A stretch of DNA of 64,000 nt from Rubrivivax sp. Its GTDB lineage: Bacteria; Pseudomonadota; Gammaproteobacteria; Burkholderiales; Burkholderiaceae_C. Made by a program: the position numbers and the translations under genes. Below, piece after piece: positions 27,817-38,065 of this stretch (position 1 is the first letter of the stretch; each line of letters opens with the position of its first letter). The notes under the pieces are model-generated. The model was not told where the DNA came from. It made no database searches and saw nothing but the letters and a program-made list of their open reading frames with translations. Location: NCBI GenBank assembly GCA_027484825.1, contig JAIXSE010000015.1, positions 1 through 64,000 of the forward strand. Reading direction: 5' to 3'.

Positions 27817-28338
27817 TCAGGCCCACTGCGCGGTGGGCTGCATCTGCGGCAGCAACCGCACATGGGTGTAGAGCGAGGGGCGGCTTATGGACGCGGTGTC
27901 CGCGCCCACGGCGGTGAAACCGCAGCGCAACCAGAAGTCGGCGGACTGGCTGCTTTCGCAATTCACATGCAGCCGGGTGAAATGCCCCTGCGCACTGGCC
28001 AGCACCGCAGCGACCAAGCGGCGCGCCAGGCCATGACCCCGCCAGCCGGGATGCACATAGAAGCGGCGCATCCGTCCGGTGCCGGGCCGACCCGGTGCAG
28101 GCTCCACATTGAGGCCCCCCACGGCGATCACAAAACCTCGCGCATCCAGCCAGGCCCAGAGCGATTCGCCGGGCTGGTCGTAGCGGTTGGCACCGCTGCG
28201 CCATTCATCCATCAAGCGGCTCAACATGCGCCAGCCTTCCGCCTCGGCGGCGGCGAGCAAGGGCGCCCAGGCAAGGGGCTCGATCTGATGCACGCGTGTC
28301 AGGCGCGGTGCGACGCCATCGGAAGCCAGGGAGGCCAT
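27817..28338 (-). CDS. GNAT-family N-acetyltransferase
   Basis: 173 residues. The acetyl-CoA loop is clear in RRFYVHPGWRGHGLARRLVAAVL (R/Q-x-x-G-x-G/A signature GWRGHGLA). After it come strand 5 (FTRLHVNCESSQSADFWLRCGFTAVG) and the conserved late-motif ADFWLRCGF typical of GNATs acting on amino acids or small amines. The first third (WAPLLAAAEAEGWRMLSRLMDEWRSG) is the substrate half and gives no clear substrate. A weak candidate for toxin or drug resistance among many; function is not assignable. Confidence 0.85.
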   Translation of the reverse strand: MASLASDGVAPRLTRVHQIEPLAWAPLLAAAEAEGWRMLSRLMDEWRSGANRYDQPGESLWAWLDARGFVIAVGGLNVEPAPGRPGTGRMRRFYVHPGWRGHGLARRLVAAVLASAQGHFTRLHVNCESSQSADFWLRCGFTAVGADTASISRPSLYTHVRLLPQMQPTAQWA

Positions 28339-28481
28339 GGAACGGACGCAGTAACCAGCGGTTCAATCAGGAAAGAGCGGATTAAGCAGCAAGCCCGCGT
28401 CCCTCACATCCGGGACAACCCTGGCGATGCGCCCGCTGCCGTGTGTTCTCCACACCGCAGCGGGGCAGGTGCGCCACGGCC

Positions 28482-31430
28482 TCAGCGCGGCGGTTGCGGA
28501 CGGTGGGCCGCATCCGGCTGCGCCAGCCAGGCCTTGAGCTCCGCGACGCGCGGATGGTTGGGCGAGAGCTCGATGAAGCTGGCATAGGCCGCCTGGGCGT
28601 CCTTGTCCTCGCCCGCCAGCAGCAGGGCATCACCCAGGTTCAGGTGGGCCAGGGACCGGCTGCCGTCCATCTCGATGGCCCGGCGGTACCAGCGTGCCGC
28701 CTCCGCAGGCTTGTTGCGCTTGTAGTAGATGAAGCCCAGGTTGTTGGCGGCCAGCGCGAACTTGGGTTGCAGCTTCAGGGCCTCGGTGAAGGCCGCTTCG
28801 GCTTCGTCATAACGACGCTCCTTGTAGAGCTGCAGCCCCCGGTCATTGGCACGCTGCGCGGCCACGCGGGCGCTCACCGGCGCGGCGGTGGCACTGGTGG
28901 CGATGGCCGTGTCCTTGCCGTCCAGGCCCTTGACCGTCACCTGCACGGCCGCAGCACTGGCGCCTGCGATGGGCGGTGTGGCGCTGCCAGGTGCTGCACT
29001 GGCGGCGGCCATCGGCTGCAGCTGGGCATTGCGCGCCTCATCGGCGCGCTTGGCCAGCGCGCTGGCCTGCACGTCCAGCTGCGCACTGGTGGTGCTCAGG
29101 GCCTGCTCCGGCGCGGAGGCCAGCTCGAAGATGAACTCGCCGCCCTCGGAGCCCGGCAGGCTGCCAAAGGCCGGCGTCTGGTGCGCAATCGCGGACACCG
29201 CCGGTGCCACATACGCCGCCAGCTCGGTCGCGGTGATGAGGCCATCCCCGTTCAGGTCAGCCTTGCCGGACAGCGCCTGCAGCAGCGTCCAGGTGAACAC
29301 CGAATGGCCGCCGGGGCCGTCGTCGGCCACCTGCTGGTCGGCGCCGCCGGCCGTCATCATCTGACGGCCCAGACGGCGCGCGTTGTCGCGGATGAAGTTG
29401 TTGCTCCCCGGTGCGGCGCCGCGGGTCAGGCCCAGGCCGGAATAGCAGGCATCAATGACGAAGAACGCATGCTTGGCGGGCAAGGCCTCGCCCAGCTCCT
29501 GCAGCTGCGGCATGGCGATGGCATCGGTCTGCAGATCGTCGGTGCTGGAGTCCACCGGAATGATGTAGCCGACATCGCGCCCGCTGGGCAGGCGGCGGGT
29601 GCTGCCGTGTCCAGCGAAGAACACGAAGACGCGGTCGTCCCGCTTCAGGCGCGGCTGGCCGGCCTTGTCGCGGGCCAGGCCGTTGAGCGCGCGCAGGATG
29701 TTGGCCCGCGTGGCGTCGGCATCGGTCAGGGTGGTGATGTTCTCGGCGCGGAAGCCGAATTGCGATTGCAGCGTGTCGCGGATGGCCTGGGCGTCCCGCA
29801 CCGCATGCTGCAGACGCGGCCAGCGCTGGTACTGATCGATGCCGATCACCAGCGCATAGCTGTCGCGGTAGAGGTTGGCGCCGGCCAGGTCGGGGGCCGG
29901 GGCGTCCGCCGCCGCCGTCGCGGCGACCGGCTCGATGCGGCCGTCCTTCCAGGTGGCGAATCGGTAGCCCTCGGCCTTGAGCTGGTCCAGCACCAGCGGC
30001 AGGGCTTCCACCGTGCGGGCATGGATGTCGTGGAACAGCACGATGCCGCGTTGCTGCTTGGACAGCTCGTTCATCACCCGGGCCGCAATCGATTTGGGGA
30101 TCGGGTCGGACCAGTCCAGCGAGTCCACATTCCACATCATCGACCGCAGCTTCAGGCCTTCGATCACGCCCAGCGCATTGTCGGTACGGGCGCCGTAGGG
30201 AAATCGGAACAGCGGCTGTCCGGCCCTGCCGGCGGCGTCCAGCAGCGCCTCGGTCTGGCTGGCTTCCTGCTTGACCTGCTCCAGCTGGAACTTGGACATC
30301 ACGCCGTGGGTGAAGCTGTGATTGGCGATCGGATGACCGGCCGCCAGCACCCGCTTGGCCACCTGCACGCCGGGGCCGGGCTTGATCTGTCCCTTGGCAT
30401 CAACGCTGCCGAGGTTGCGCCCGAGTTCGAAGAAAACGGCCGGCGCCTGGTAGCGCTTGAGGATCTCCAGGATCTCGTCGGTGTAGCGCGGGTGCGGGCC
30501 GTCGTCGAAGGTGAGCAGCACCGTCTTGGGCGGCAGGGCGCGGCCAAAGAGTTCGCGCTCTTCCTTGCTGGGGCCGCGGGTGGTGGTGGTGGTGGTGGTC
30601 GCGGCCGAGGCGGCGGAGGCCGCTGCACCGCTGTCCGCGCCCGCCTCCGCAGCGGCCACCGACGTCGCTGGGGACGTGGCGGCATTGCTGTTGTCCGACG
30701 GCCGCGCGGCCAGGTCCGGCAGGATGGTCGCGTAGTCCTTCAGGATGCCTTCGCGGGTGTAGATCGTCTTGAGCTTGGCCACATAGTCGGTCCACTTCTC
30801 CCGCTTGAGCGTGATGCCCCGCTGGGCGAAGCGCCCGAAGGTGTCGCGCAGTTCCTGCGCATAGGCCTGCTCCACTTCCGCCAGCACCGCCAGGTCCTCA
30901 TGGGCCCGTTTGGCCAGCTTCAGCCCGGAGATGCTCTGGGAGGTGGAGAAGGTCTGCTCCAGCTGGGTCAGGAATTCCTTGAAGGCCAGGCGGTCGGCGT
31001 CGAACCAGCTGGGTTCGGTCTCGATGCGGTCCAGCAACTGGCTCAGGGCGGCCAGCCCGGCCGGGTCCTGGCCTTGCGCGGTGGCGGTGGCCACCAGCGT
31101 CTGCAGGCTGTCCTGCATGTCGTGGAACAGCAGCAGGCCGACACTGCGGACCGCGTCGCGCTCGCTCGCCTTGAGCGCCGCCTCTCCGTCCATCAGCACG
31201 ATCATCTGGCGGTAACGGGCCAGGAGCTGGTCGGACTGGCTCACCAGCGTGGCGCTGGCGGTCGGGCTGGCGGATGCAGCCACTGCCGGCGTTGGGGTGG
31301 ACGCGCTGCTCTCCGGCGCTTTCTGGCAGGCCGTCATCAGCGCGGCGGCCGCCAGGCCCAGCAGGGCCGGCGCCAGCGTGCGGGACCGCCGGACGACGGG
31401 CGGCTTGGCTGCTTCATGCTCGGACTTCAT
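28482..31430 (-). CDS. Lipoprotein fusion: NodB polysaccharide deacetylase + caspase-like peptidase + TPR
   Basis: 982 residues from ATG at 31430, placed so that a lipoprotein signal (LLGLAAAALMTAC, Cys35) is near the N-terminus; starts at 31499 or 31511 are possible. A helical domain (65-240) and Thr/Ala linker come first. The NodB deacetylase has TFDDGPHP (307-314), metal-ligand HSFTH (371-375), RFPYG (409-413) and LFHD (465-468). The caspase-like (C14) domain has ALVIGIDQYQ, FFAGHGS with His608 and FVIDACYSG with Cys662. An EF-hand-like loop DLNGDGLITATE (725-736) follows, then TPRs from about 840 (LYKERRYDEAEAAFTEAL). It should be anchored at the periplasmic side of a membrane. A deacetylase and caspase in one chain is unusual. 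Confidence 0.88.
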   Translation of the reverse strand: MKSEHEAAKPPVVRRSRTLAPALLGLAAAALMTACQKAPESSASTPTPAVAASASPTASATLVSQSDQLLARYRQMIVLMDGEAALKASERDAVRSVGLLLFHDMQDSLQTLVATATAQGQDPAGLAALSQLLDRIETEPSWFDADRLAFKEFLTQLEQTFSTSQSISGLKLAKRAHEDLAVLAEVEQAYAQELRDTFGRFAQRGITLKREKWTDYVAKLKTIYTREGILKDYATILPDLAARPSDNSNAATSPATSVAAAEAGADSGAAASAASAATTTTTTTRGPSKEERELFGRALPPKTVLLTFDDGPHPRYTDEILEILKRYQAPAVFFELGRNLGSVDAKGQIKPGPGVQVAKRVLAAGHPIANHSFTHGVMSKFQLEQVKQEASQTEALLDAAGRAGQPLFRFPYGARTDNALGVIEGLKLRSMMWNVDSLDWSDPIPKSIAARVMNELSKQQRGIVLFHDIHARTVEALPLVLDQLKAEGYRFATWKDGRIEPVAATAAADAPAPDLAGANLYRDSYALVIGIDQYQRWPRLQHAVRDAQAIRDTLQSQFGFRAENITTLTDADATRANILRALNGLARDKAGQPRLKRDDRVFVFFAGHGSTRRLPSGRDVGYIIPVDSSTDDLQTDAIAMPQLQELGEALPAKHAFFVIDACYSGLGLTRGAAPGSNNFIRDNARRLGRQMMTAGGADQQVADDGPGGHSVFTWTLLQALSGKADLNGDGLITATELAAYVAPAVSAIAHQTPAFGSLPGSEGGEFIFELASAPEQALSTTSAQLDVQASALAKRADEARNAQLQPMAAASAAPGSATPPIAGASAAAVQVTVKGLDGKDTAIATSATAAPVSARVAAQRANDRGLQLYKERRYDEAEAAFTEALKLQPKFALAANNLGFIYYKRNKPAEAARWYRRAIEMDGSRSLAHLNLGDALLLAGEDKDAQAAYASFIELSPNHPRVAELKAWLAQPDAAHRPQPPR

Positions 31431-31488
31431 CACGCCAACCGGCTCGCCACCCATCACGCCAATGGCCCACAGGGCCCCAGGCCTTTGA

Positions 31489-33024
<1,536 letters not shown>

Positions 33025-33089
33025 GATGGCCAGGGCTGCTGCGGCAGCCCACCCCCGTTCCTCACGCCTTCTGCGCCGCAAAACCCAAT

Positions 33090-33123
33090 AAAAAAGGGCG
33101 GTATCTCGGGAGAGATACCGCCC
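33090..33123 (-). terminator. Intrinsic terminator between purB and the outer-membrane protein gene
   Basis: GGGCGGTATCTC (33096-33107) pairs with GAGATACCGCCC (33112-33123); six A on the plus strand (33090-33095) give the T-run for minus-strand transcripts. It serves the barrel-protein gene and may also stop purB readthrough. Confidence 0.85.
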
Positions 33124-33245
33124 ATCACCGTCCGGCATTGGGGGAGGGAGAGGAACGTCGCTCAGGAGCGTGGCCGGACGGGCTGATGCCGGGTCAGGGC
33201 ATCAGAACTCGGTCAACGGATCGTCAGATCCTCAGTTCAGATCGA

Positions 33246-33815
33246 TCAGAACTGATAGGCCAGACCCACACCCAGGCGGTCCACCTTCTTGTTGAAGCCA
33301 TTGCCGTCCGGCATGTTGTTGTAGCGGGTGGCTTCGGCGCGCAGCGACACGTTCTTGGTCAGCGCGTAGTCCACCCCCACACCCAGCTTCAGGCCGGTCT
33401 TGTCTTCGTCGCCCAGGCCAGCGGAGTAATCACGCTGGGCATACGCCACACCGACCTTGCCGTAGATGCCGAAGTTGTTGCCCAGCGGTGCGCGGGCGAT
33501 ACCGTCCAGCGAGTAGACCTTGTTCTTCGCCGTCACGCCGCCGAACTCGACCTTGCCCAGGTCGGTGTAGGCCGCTTCGACCGCGAAGGTGTCATTGAGC
33601 TTGTAGCCGCCGAAGATGCTGTAGCTGTCGCTGGAACGCTTCTGGGCGTTGCCGTCGACACGCTGGCTGGCCTTGCCGACGTCACCACCGATGTAGTAGG
33701 GGGTGTCAGCAGCCATGGCCAGGCCCGAACCCAGAGTCAGCGCCACAGCAGCAGCGGCCAGCAGACCGGCCTTCTTGCCTTGGGACACGACGGTGTTGTT
33801 GTTGTTGCGGTTCAT
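33246..33815 (-). CDS. Small outer-membrane beta-barrel protein (OmpA/OmpX-like)
   Basis: 189 residues with SD AAGGAGAG before the ATG. A Sec signal (ending SGLAMA, residue 35) begins oddly with MNRNNNN encoded by an AAC run. The mature chain has about eight amphipathic strands (YYIGGDVGKAS, SYSIFGGYKLNDTFAVEAAYTDLG, YSLDGIARAPLG, FGIYGKVGVAYAQ, TGLKLGVGVDYALT, VSLRAEATRYNN, DRLGVGLAYQF) and ends in Phe, the Bam recognition residue. It matches the OmpA transmembrane domain family (porin_OmpA/OMP_b-brl) without the peptidoglycan-binding part. Adjacent to an RstAB-like system that could control it; this is not shown. Confidence 0.9.
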   Translation of the reverse strand: MNRNNNNTVVSQGKKAGLLAAAAVALTLGSGLAMAADTPYYIGGDVGKASQRVDGNAQKRSSDSYSIFGGYKLNDTFAVEAAYTDLGKVEFGGVTAKNKVYSLDGIARAPLGNNFGIYGKVGVAYAQRDYSAGLGDEDKTGLKLGVGVDYALTKNVSLRAEATRYNNMPDGNGFNKKVDRLGVGLAYQF

Positions 33816-34073
33816 GAGGACTCTCCTTCAGAGCTGGGCGCTTGGACGCTGGATGCGTCGCGGCGCCGGGGTTTCCTGTCGTCTTGCGCCTCCGGGAGAT
33901 CCGGTGGGGTTCGCGTTCGACATGGGCCTCATTCTGGGAATCCGGGACTGTCCTGTCTGTGGCGGCTGTTGAGGGGGTTTGTGACGGTTGTTGACAGTGT
34001 GCGTGAGGGCGCTTTGCGAAGCTTCACGCAAGTCCTGGCCCTGCGCGGCAGGGGGCGTCGGGGCACCGAGCCG

Positions 34074-35393
34074 TCAGGGCCCGTCCACCGGCCAGTGCAG
34101 CAGCAAACGCGCGCCGCCCAGCCGCGGGGCTTCCCCCAGCCGCGCCTGGCCGCCGTGGGCCTGCGCCACATGCCGCACGATGGACAGGCCCAGTCCGAAG
34201 CCGCGCGTGCCGGTGCGCGGATTCTTGTCCAGCCGCTTGAAGGGCTCGAACGCCGCCTCCCGCAGCGCCGGGGGCACGCCTTCACCGTCGTCATCAATGG
34301 CCATCCAGAGCTGCCCCGCCTCCACCCAGGCCGACAGATGCACCCGCGAACGCGCATGCCGCGCCGCATTGCGCAGCCCGTTGCGCAGCGCGTAGGGCAC
34401 CAGCTTCGGATCGAAGGACACCCGCTCGGGCAGCCGCAGCTCCATGTCCAGGGCCTTGCCGTCCATCAGCGGCTCCAGCGACCGGGCCTCCTGGGTCAGC
34501 AGATCACCCAGGTCGCCGCGGATGAAGGTGGGCTGCATCGCGCCCATGTCCATGCGGGCGGCGGTGAGGCTGGCGTCGATCAGGGCGTCGAGTTCATCGA
34601 TATCGCGCTCACAGGCTTGCACCGCCTGCTCGCGGGCCTGGCGGTCCTCTTCGTCCACCAGCGCATCGATGGCAAATCGCAGCCGGGCCAGCGGCGTGCG
34701 AAGCTCATGCGAGATGGCGCCGGTCACCTCCCGCTGAGTGGCCATGGCCGCCGCCAGACGCTCCAGCATGGCCCGGCTGGCCACCACCACCGGCGCAAAG
34801 AGACGGCTCTGCAGCACTGGCAATTCAGTGTCGAGCCGGCCCGCACTCAGTCGCTCTGCCGCGCGCTGCAGGCCGCGCAGGTCCCGCCACAGGGGGCGCA
34901 GTTGCCACCACGCCAGCACCGCCACGGCCAGCGCCAGCACCACCGCCACCGCCAGTTGCGAGGCGAGCTCCTTGGGCAGCTCCCCGCCGCGACGCGAATC
35001 CAGCGGACCGAGCAGCAGCAGCTGGTCGGGCTCGCCCGGCATGGCCGCATAGATGCGGCGGTTGAAGCCAGTCACGATCACCTCGCCCCGACCCAGCTTG
35101 CGGCGCTGCTCGGCGGACAGCCGGCTCTCCGCCACCGGGATCAGTCGCACCGGATAGTCGAACTGCGCATCCAGCTCCTTCACCCGTTCACGACGGGCGG
35201 GCGGGTCCAGCGGGGCCAGGTCCCGCACCAGCAGATCGACGGTGCCGCGCATGAAGCTGCGCACATAGTTGTCGGTCACCTCGGACGCCCCGACCAGCAC
35301 CAGCCCTTCCACCAGCAGCGCCAGCGCCAGCACCGCCAGCCCCAGGCCCAGCGCGATCCGCAGCAGCGAAGCGCGCAGCGTCAGCGCCGCCAT
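34074..35393 (-). CDS. Two-component sensor histidine kinase, RstB/PhoQ-like
   Basis: Inner-membrane kinase of 439 residues. Two membrane helices (about 12-35 and 145-165) bracket a periplasmic sensor of about 110 residues. A HAMP-like linker (RPLWRDLRGLQRAAERLSAGRLDTELP), DHp with ISHELRTPLARLRF, and HATPase boxes ALRNGLRNAARHA, DDDGEGVPP and GTRGFGLGLSIV are all intact. The ATG at 35393 overlaps the TGA of the response regulator (TGATG), so the two are co-translated; a TTG three bases earlier is an alternative. The architecture and partner resemble RstB. The signal is unknown. Confidence 0.92.
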   Translation of the reverse strand: MAALTLRASLLRIALGLGLAVLALALLVEGLVLVGASEVTDNYVRSFMRGTVDLLVRDLAPLDPPARRERVKELDAQFDYPVRLIPVAESRLSAEQRRKLGRGEVIVTGFNRRIYAAMPGEPDQLLLLGPLDSRRGGELPKELASQLAVAVVLALAVAVLAWWQLRPLWRDLRGLQRAAERLSAGRLDTELPVLQSRLFAPVVVASRAMLERLAAAMATQREVTGAISHELRTPLARLRFAIDALVDEEDRQAREQAVQACERDIDELDALIDASLTAARMDMGAMQPTFIRGDLGDLLTQEARSLEPLMDGKALDMELRLPERVSFDPKLVPYALRNGLRNAARHARSRVHLSAWVEAGQLWMAIDDDGEGVPPALREAAFEPFKRLDKNPRTGTRGFGLGLSIVRHVAQAHGGQARLGEAPRLGGARLLLHWPVDGP

Positions 35394-36088
35394 CAATCGA
35401 TGGCGAACAGATAACCCTGCCCGCGGACCGTCTTGATGCGTGTGGGGGAATGGGCGTCGTCACCGATCTTCTTGCGCAGCCGGGAGATGCGGGCATCGAT
35501 GGCGCGATCCAGGCCGTCGAATTCGAGGCCGCGCAGGCTCTGCATGATGTCGTCGCGGCTGACCACCTGGCCGGCGCGCTGCGCCAGGAAGGTCAGTAGC
35601 TCGTATTCGGCGGTGGTCAGGGGCACGGGCTCGCCATTCAGGCGCAGCTCGCGGGATTGCGGCAGCAGGGTCAGCGGCCCGAAATGCAGGGCCTCGCCGC
35701 CCGCAGGAACCACCGGCGCCACATCCCGCCGCAGCAGGGCCTTGATGCGGGCCAGCAGCACCCGCGGGGCGACCGGTTTGGTGATGTAGTCGTCCGCACC
35801 GCCTTCCAGGCCCAGCACCTGGTCGATGTCGTCATCGCGCGCGGTCAGCATGACGATGCGGCCGGTGAAGTCCCGGCGCAGGTCCCGCAGGACATCAAAA
35901 CCGTCCTTGCCCGGCAGATGGCCGTCCAGCAGGATCAGGTCGAACACCTCCTGTCGTGCCAGGGCCTCGCCGGCCAGTCCGTCGCCACTGATGGTGACGG
36001 CGTAGGCGGATTTTCTGAGGGCATCGGCCACCAGTTGGGCCAGTCGTTCATCATCTTCAATCAGCAATATACGGGCTACGGCATCCAT
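35393..36088 (-). CDS. Two-component response regulator, OmpR family, RstA-like
   Basis: 231 residues. The receiver domain has the acidic pair LLIEDDERLAQ, phospho-acceptor Asp in LILLDGHLPGKDGF, TARDD and ADDYITKPVAPR with the switch Lys. The winged-helix output domain carries LTTAEYELLTFLAQRAGQVVSRDD and the RstA-typical RGLEFDGLDRAIDARISRLRKKIGDD, ending GQGYLF. ATG at 36088 is chosen over the longer frame because it begins on the receiver strand (VARILLIEDD). It is the first gene of the pair with the kinase at 34074-35393. Confidence 0.94.
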   Translation of the reverse strand: MDAVARILLIEDDERLAQLVADALRKSAYAVTISGDGLAGEALARQEVFDLILLDGHLPGKDGFDVLRDLRRDFTGRIVMLTARDDDIDQVLGLEGGADDYITKPVAPRVLLARIKALLRRDVAPVVPAGGEALHFGPLTLLPQSRELRLNGEPVPLTTAEYELLTFLAQRAGQVVSRDDIMQSLRGLEFDGLDRAIDARISRLRKKIGDDAHSPTRIKTVRGQGYLFAID

Positions 36089-36174
36089 GGCCGCAAGCAT
36101 AGGCGAGCTGACGAAACCGTGCGTGCGGGGGGCGATGCGACCGGGCGCGCCGTGGGTCGTGGGTCGTGGGACGG

Positions 36175-36936
36175 TCAGGGCAGCGCCAGCCGCCAGCCCA
36201 GCGCGGTGGGCACCGCCAGCAGACCGGCATCGTCCGCCAGGGCCGCATGCTGGCGCACCAGCGCGCGGTAGGCGGCTGCGGAGAAGTCCTCGCGGCCGGT
36301 CACCCAGCGGGCGGACACCTCGGGCGTGACACAGGCGCTGAAGGTGCACAGCCGGTCGGGTCGGGTCAGCGCCTCCCGCCAGCGCAGGCGCAGGGCGGCG
36401 ATCTCGGCGGCGGCGTCCGCCGGGCGCTCGTCGATCCATTCGAAGACACGCGACGGTCCTTCATGGGCCTGGGTCTGATGCACGCCCCGGTCGTCCATCC
36501 CGATGGCCAGCAGCACCCGGCCCGAGGCCAGATTCTCCGGACCGGTCGTGCCCATCACATGGCGCATGCCCAGCACCTGACGGCAGTAGGCGAAGGTGGC
36601 CGCTGCGGCTTCCCGCGCATAACCGTGGCCCCAGTGGCGGGTGAGAAAGCCGTAGCCGATGTCGGGATGGTCCAGCCCGTCCCGCTTGATGACGCCGCAC
36701 AGGCCCAGGAACGCACCGTCTTCCAGCCGCTCCACCGCCCAGAACCCATAGCCCAGATGCCAGTAGCGGGCCATCAGGCGCTGCGTCATCCATTCCACTG
36801 CCTGCGTCTCGGTGCGGACCTCCGAGTCGTAGATGTTGGCGATCCAGCCCGGATCATTCAACAGCGCCAGCACCTGCGGCGCATCCGCCGGCTCAAACCA
36901 GCGCAGTCGCAGCCGCGCCGTCCTCAAGACCTCCAT
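36175..36936 (-). CDS. GNAT acetyltransferase, RimJ/RimL type, with C-terminal extension
   Basis: 253 residues from ATG at 36936 with SD GGGAGAGG. The first 170 are an Acetyltransf_3 domain: [77 protein letters not shown] (acetyl-CoA loop) and [16 protein letters not shown]. The order FLGLCGV...IGYGF...GHGYA is that of RimJ/L enzymes, which acetylate protein N-termini or small molecules. The final 75 residues ([18 protein letters not shown] onward) are an extension I cannot assign. Divergent from pyrF. Confidence 0.87.
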   Translation of the reverse strand: MEVLRTARLRLRWFEPADAPQVLALLNDPGWIANIYDSEVRTETQAVEWMTQRLMARYWHLGYGFWAVERLEDGAFLGLCGVIKRDGLDHPDIGYGFLTRHWGHGYAREAAAATFAYCRQVLGMRHVMGTTGPENLASGRVLLAIGMDDRGVHQTQAHEGPSRVFEWIDERPADAAAEIAALRLRWREALTRPDRLCTFSACVTPEVSARWVTGREDFSAAAYRALVRQHAALADDAGLLAVPTALGWRLALP

Positions 36937-37033
36937 GCCCTCTCCCCAGGTCGATGAGCGTCCATCATCTCCGAATTCATCGCCCGGCGTCCCTGGTGGC
37001 GTCCCCGACGGCGGCGCGGGCACAATAGCGCCC

Positions 37034-37933
37034 ATGAACTTCCTGGAACAACTGCGGGCGGCTGAACGCCTGAACGATTCGCTGCTCTGCGTCGGCCTGG
37101 ACCCCGATCCGGCCAAGTTTCCGACCCACTGGAAGGGCGACGCGGGCCGCATCTACGACTTCTGCGCCGCCATCGTGGACGCCACCAAAGACCTGGTGAG
37201 CGCCTTCAAGCCGCAGATCGCCTACTTCGCCGCCCACCGCGCCGAAGACCAGCTGGAACAGCTGATGGCCCACATGAAGCGCACCGCGCCGCATGTGCCG
37301 GTCATCCTGGATGCCAAGCGCGGCGACATCGGCGCCACCGCCGAGCAATACGCCCGCGAAGCCTTCGAGCGCTATCAGGCCGATGCGGTCACCCTGTCGC
37401 CCTTCATGGGCCGCGACAGCATCGAACCCTATCTGCGCTACCCGGACAAGGGCGCCTTCCTGCTGTGCCGCACCTCCAACCCGGGCGGCGACGACTGGCA
37501 GATGCAGCGTCTGGCCGACCAGCCCGGCCAGCCGCGCCTGTTCGAGCATCTGGCCCGTCTGGCCCAGGGCGACTGGAACCTCAACGGCCAGCTCGGCCTG
37601 GTGGTTGGCGCCACCTATCCGCAGGAGATCGAGCGGGTGCGCGAGCTGGCGCCCAGCCTGCCGCTGCTGGTGCCGGGCGTCGGCGCCCAGGGCGGGGATG
37701 CGCAGGCCACCGTGGCCGCCGGCTGGCGGGGCGCCCAGGGCGGCGGCACCGTCATCGTGAATTCCTCACGGGCGGTGCTGTATGCCTCCTCCGGCGAGGA
37801 CTTCGCCGCCGCCGCCCGCCGCGTCGCGCAGGCGACGCGGGCGTCGCTGCGCCCGACCCCCGGGACAGGGGGCCCTGGCAAGGCGGGCGCCAACTCGGGC
37901 GTCAACTCCGGTGCCAACTCCGGCGCCAACTAA
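37034..37933 (+). CDS. pyrF: Orotidine 5'-phosphate decarboxylase (PyrF subfamily 2)
   Basis: Last step of de novo UMP synthesis in the cytoplasm. 299 residues. Marks: [29 protein letters not shown], and the catalytic Lys-Asp array [47 protein letters not shown] and [17 protein letters not shown]. These are the blocks of the long mycobacterial/betaproteobacterial type. The enzyme core ends near residue 275. The C-terminal tail [15 protein letters not shown] is encoded by a 12-bp minisatellite whose last unit supplies the stop codon, so the tail is probably dispensable and variable between strains. Confidence 0.96.
   Translation: MNFLEQLRAAERLNDSLLCVGLDPDPAKFPTHWKGDAGRIYDFCAAIVDATKDLVSAFKPQIAYFAAHRAEDQLEQLMAHMKRTAPHVPVILDAKRGDIGATAEQYAREAFERYQADAVTLSPFMGRDSIEPYLRYPDKGAFLLCRTSNPGGDDWQMQRLADQPGQPRLFEHLARLAQGDWNLNGQLGLVVGATYPQEIERVRELAPSLPLLVPGVGAQGGDAQATVAAGWRGAQGGGTVIVNSSRAVLYASSGEDFAAAARRVAQATRASLRPTPGTGGPGKAGANSGVNSGANSGAN
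37886..37933 (+). repeat. Four 12-bp tandem units encoding the PyrF tail and stop
   Basis: GGCGCCAACTCG, GGCGTCAACTCC, GGTGCCAACTCC, GGCGCCAACTAA. In frame with pyrF each unit is Gly-(Ala/Val)-Asn-Ser. In the last unit TCC has become TAA and closes the gene at its final base. Confidence 0.85.
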
Positions 37934-38065
37934 TACGCAGAAACACGCAGCGCGCACACGAGAGCGTGGTTTTCGGGGTTCGGCCCCGATCCACTTTCAC
38001 CGCGCGTCGTCGAGACTTCGTAACCGGACGTCACACGGCCGGATCAACAAAGTTGGGCGACAAGG

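Noticed and set aside
33816-34073. Search for an RstA-type operator between the barrel gene and the kinase gene
   Set aside because: A TGT-rich stretch near 33975-34005 was noted but does not match the known RstA box; only the SD of the barrel gene is supported here.
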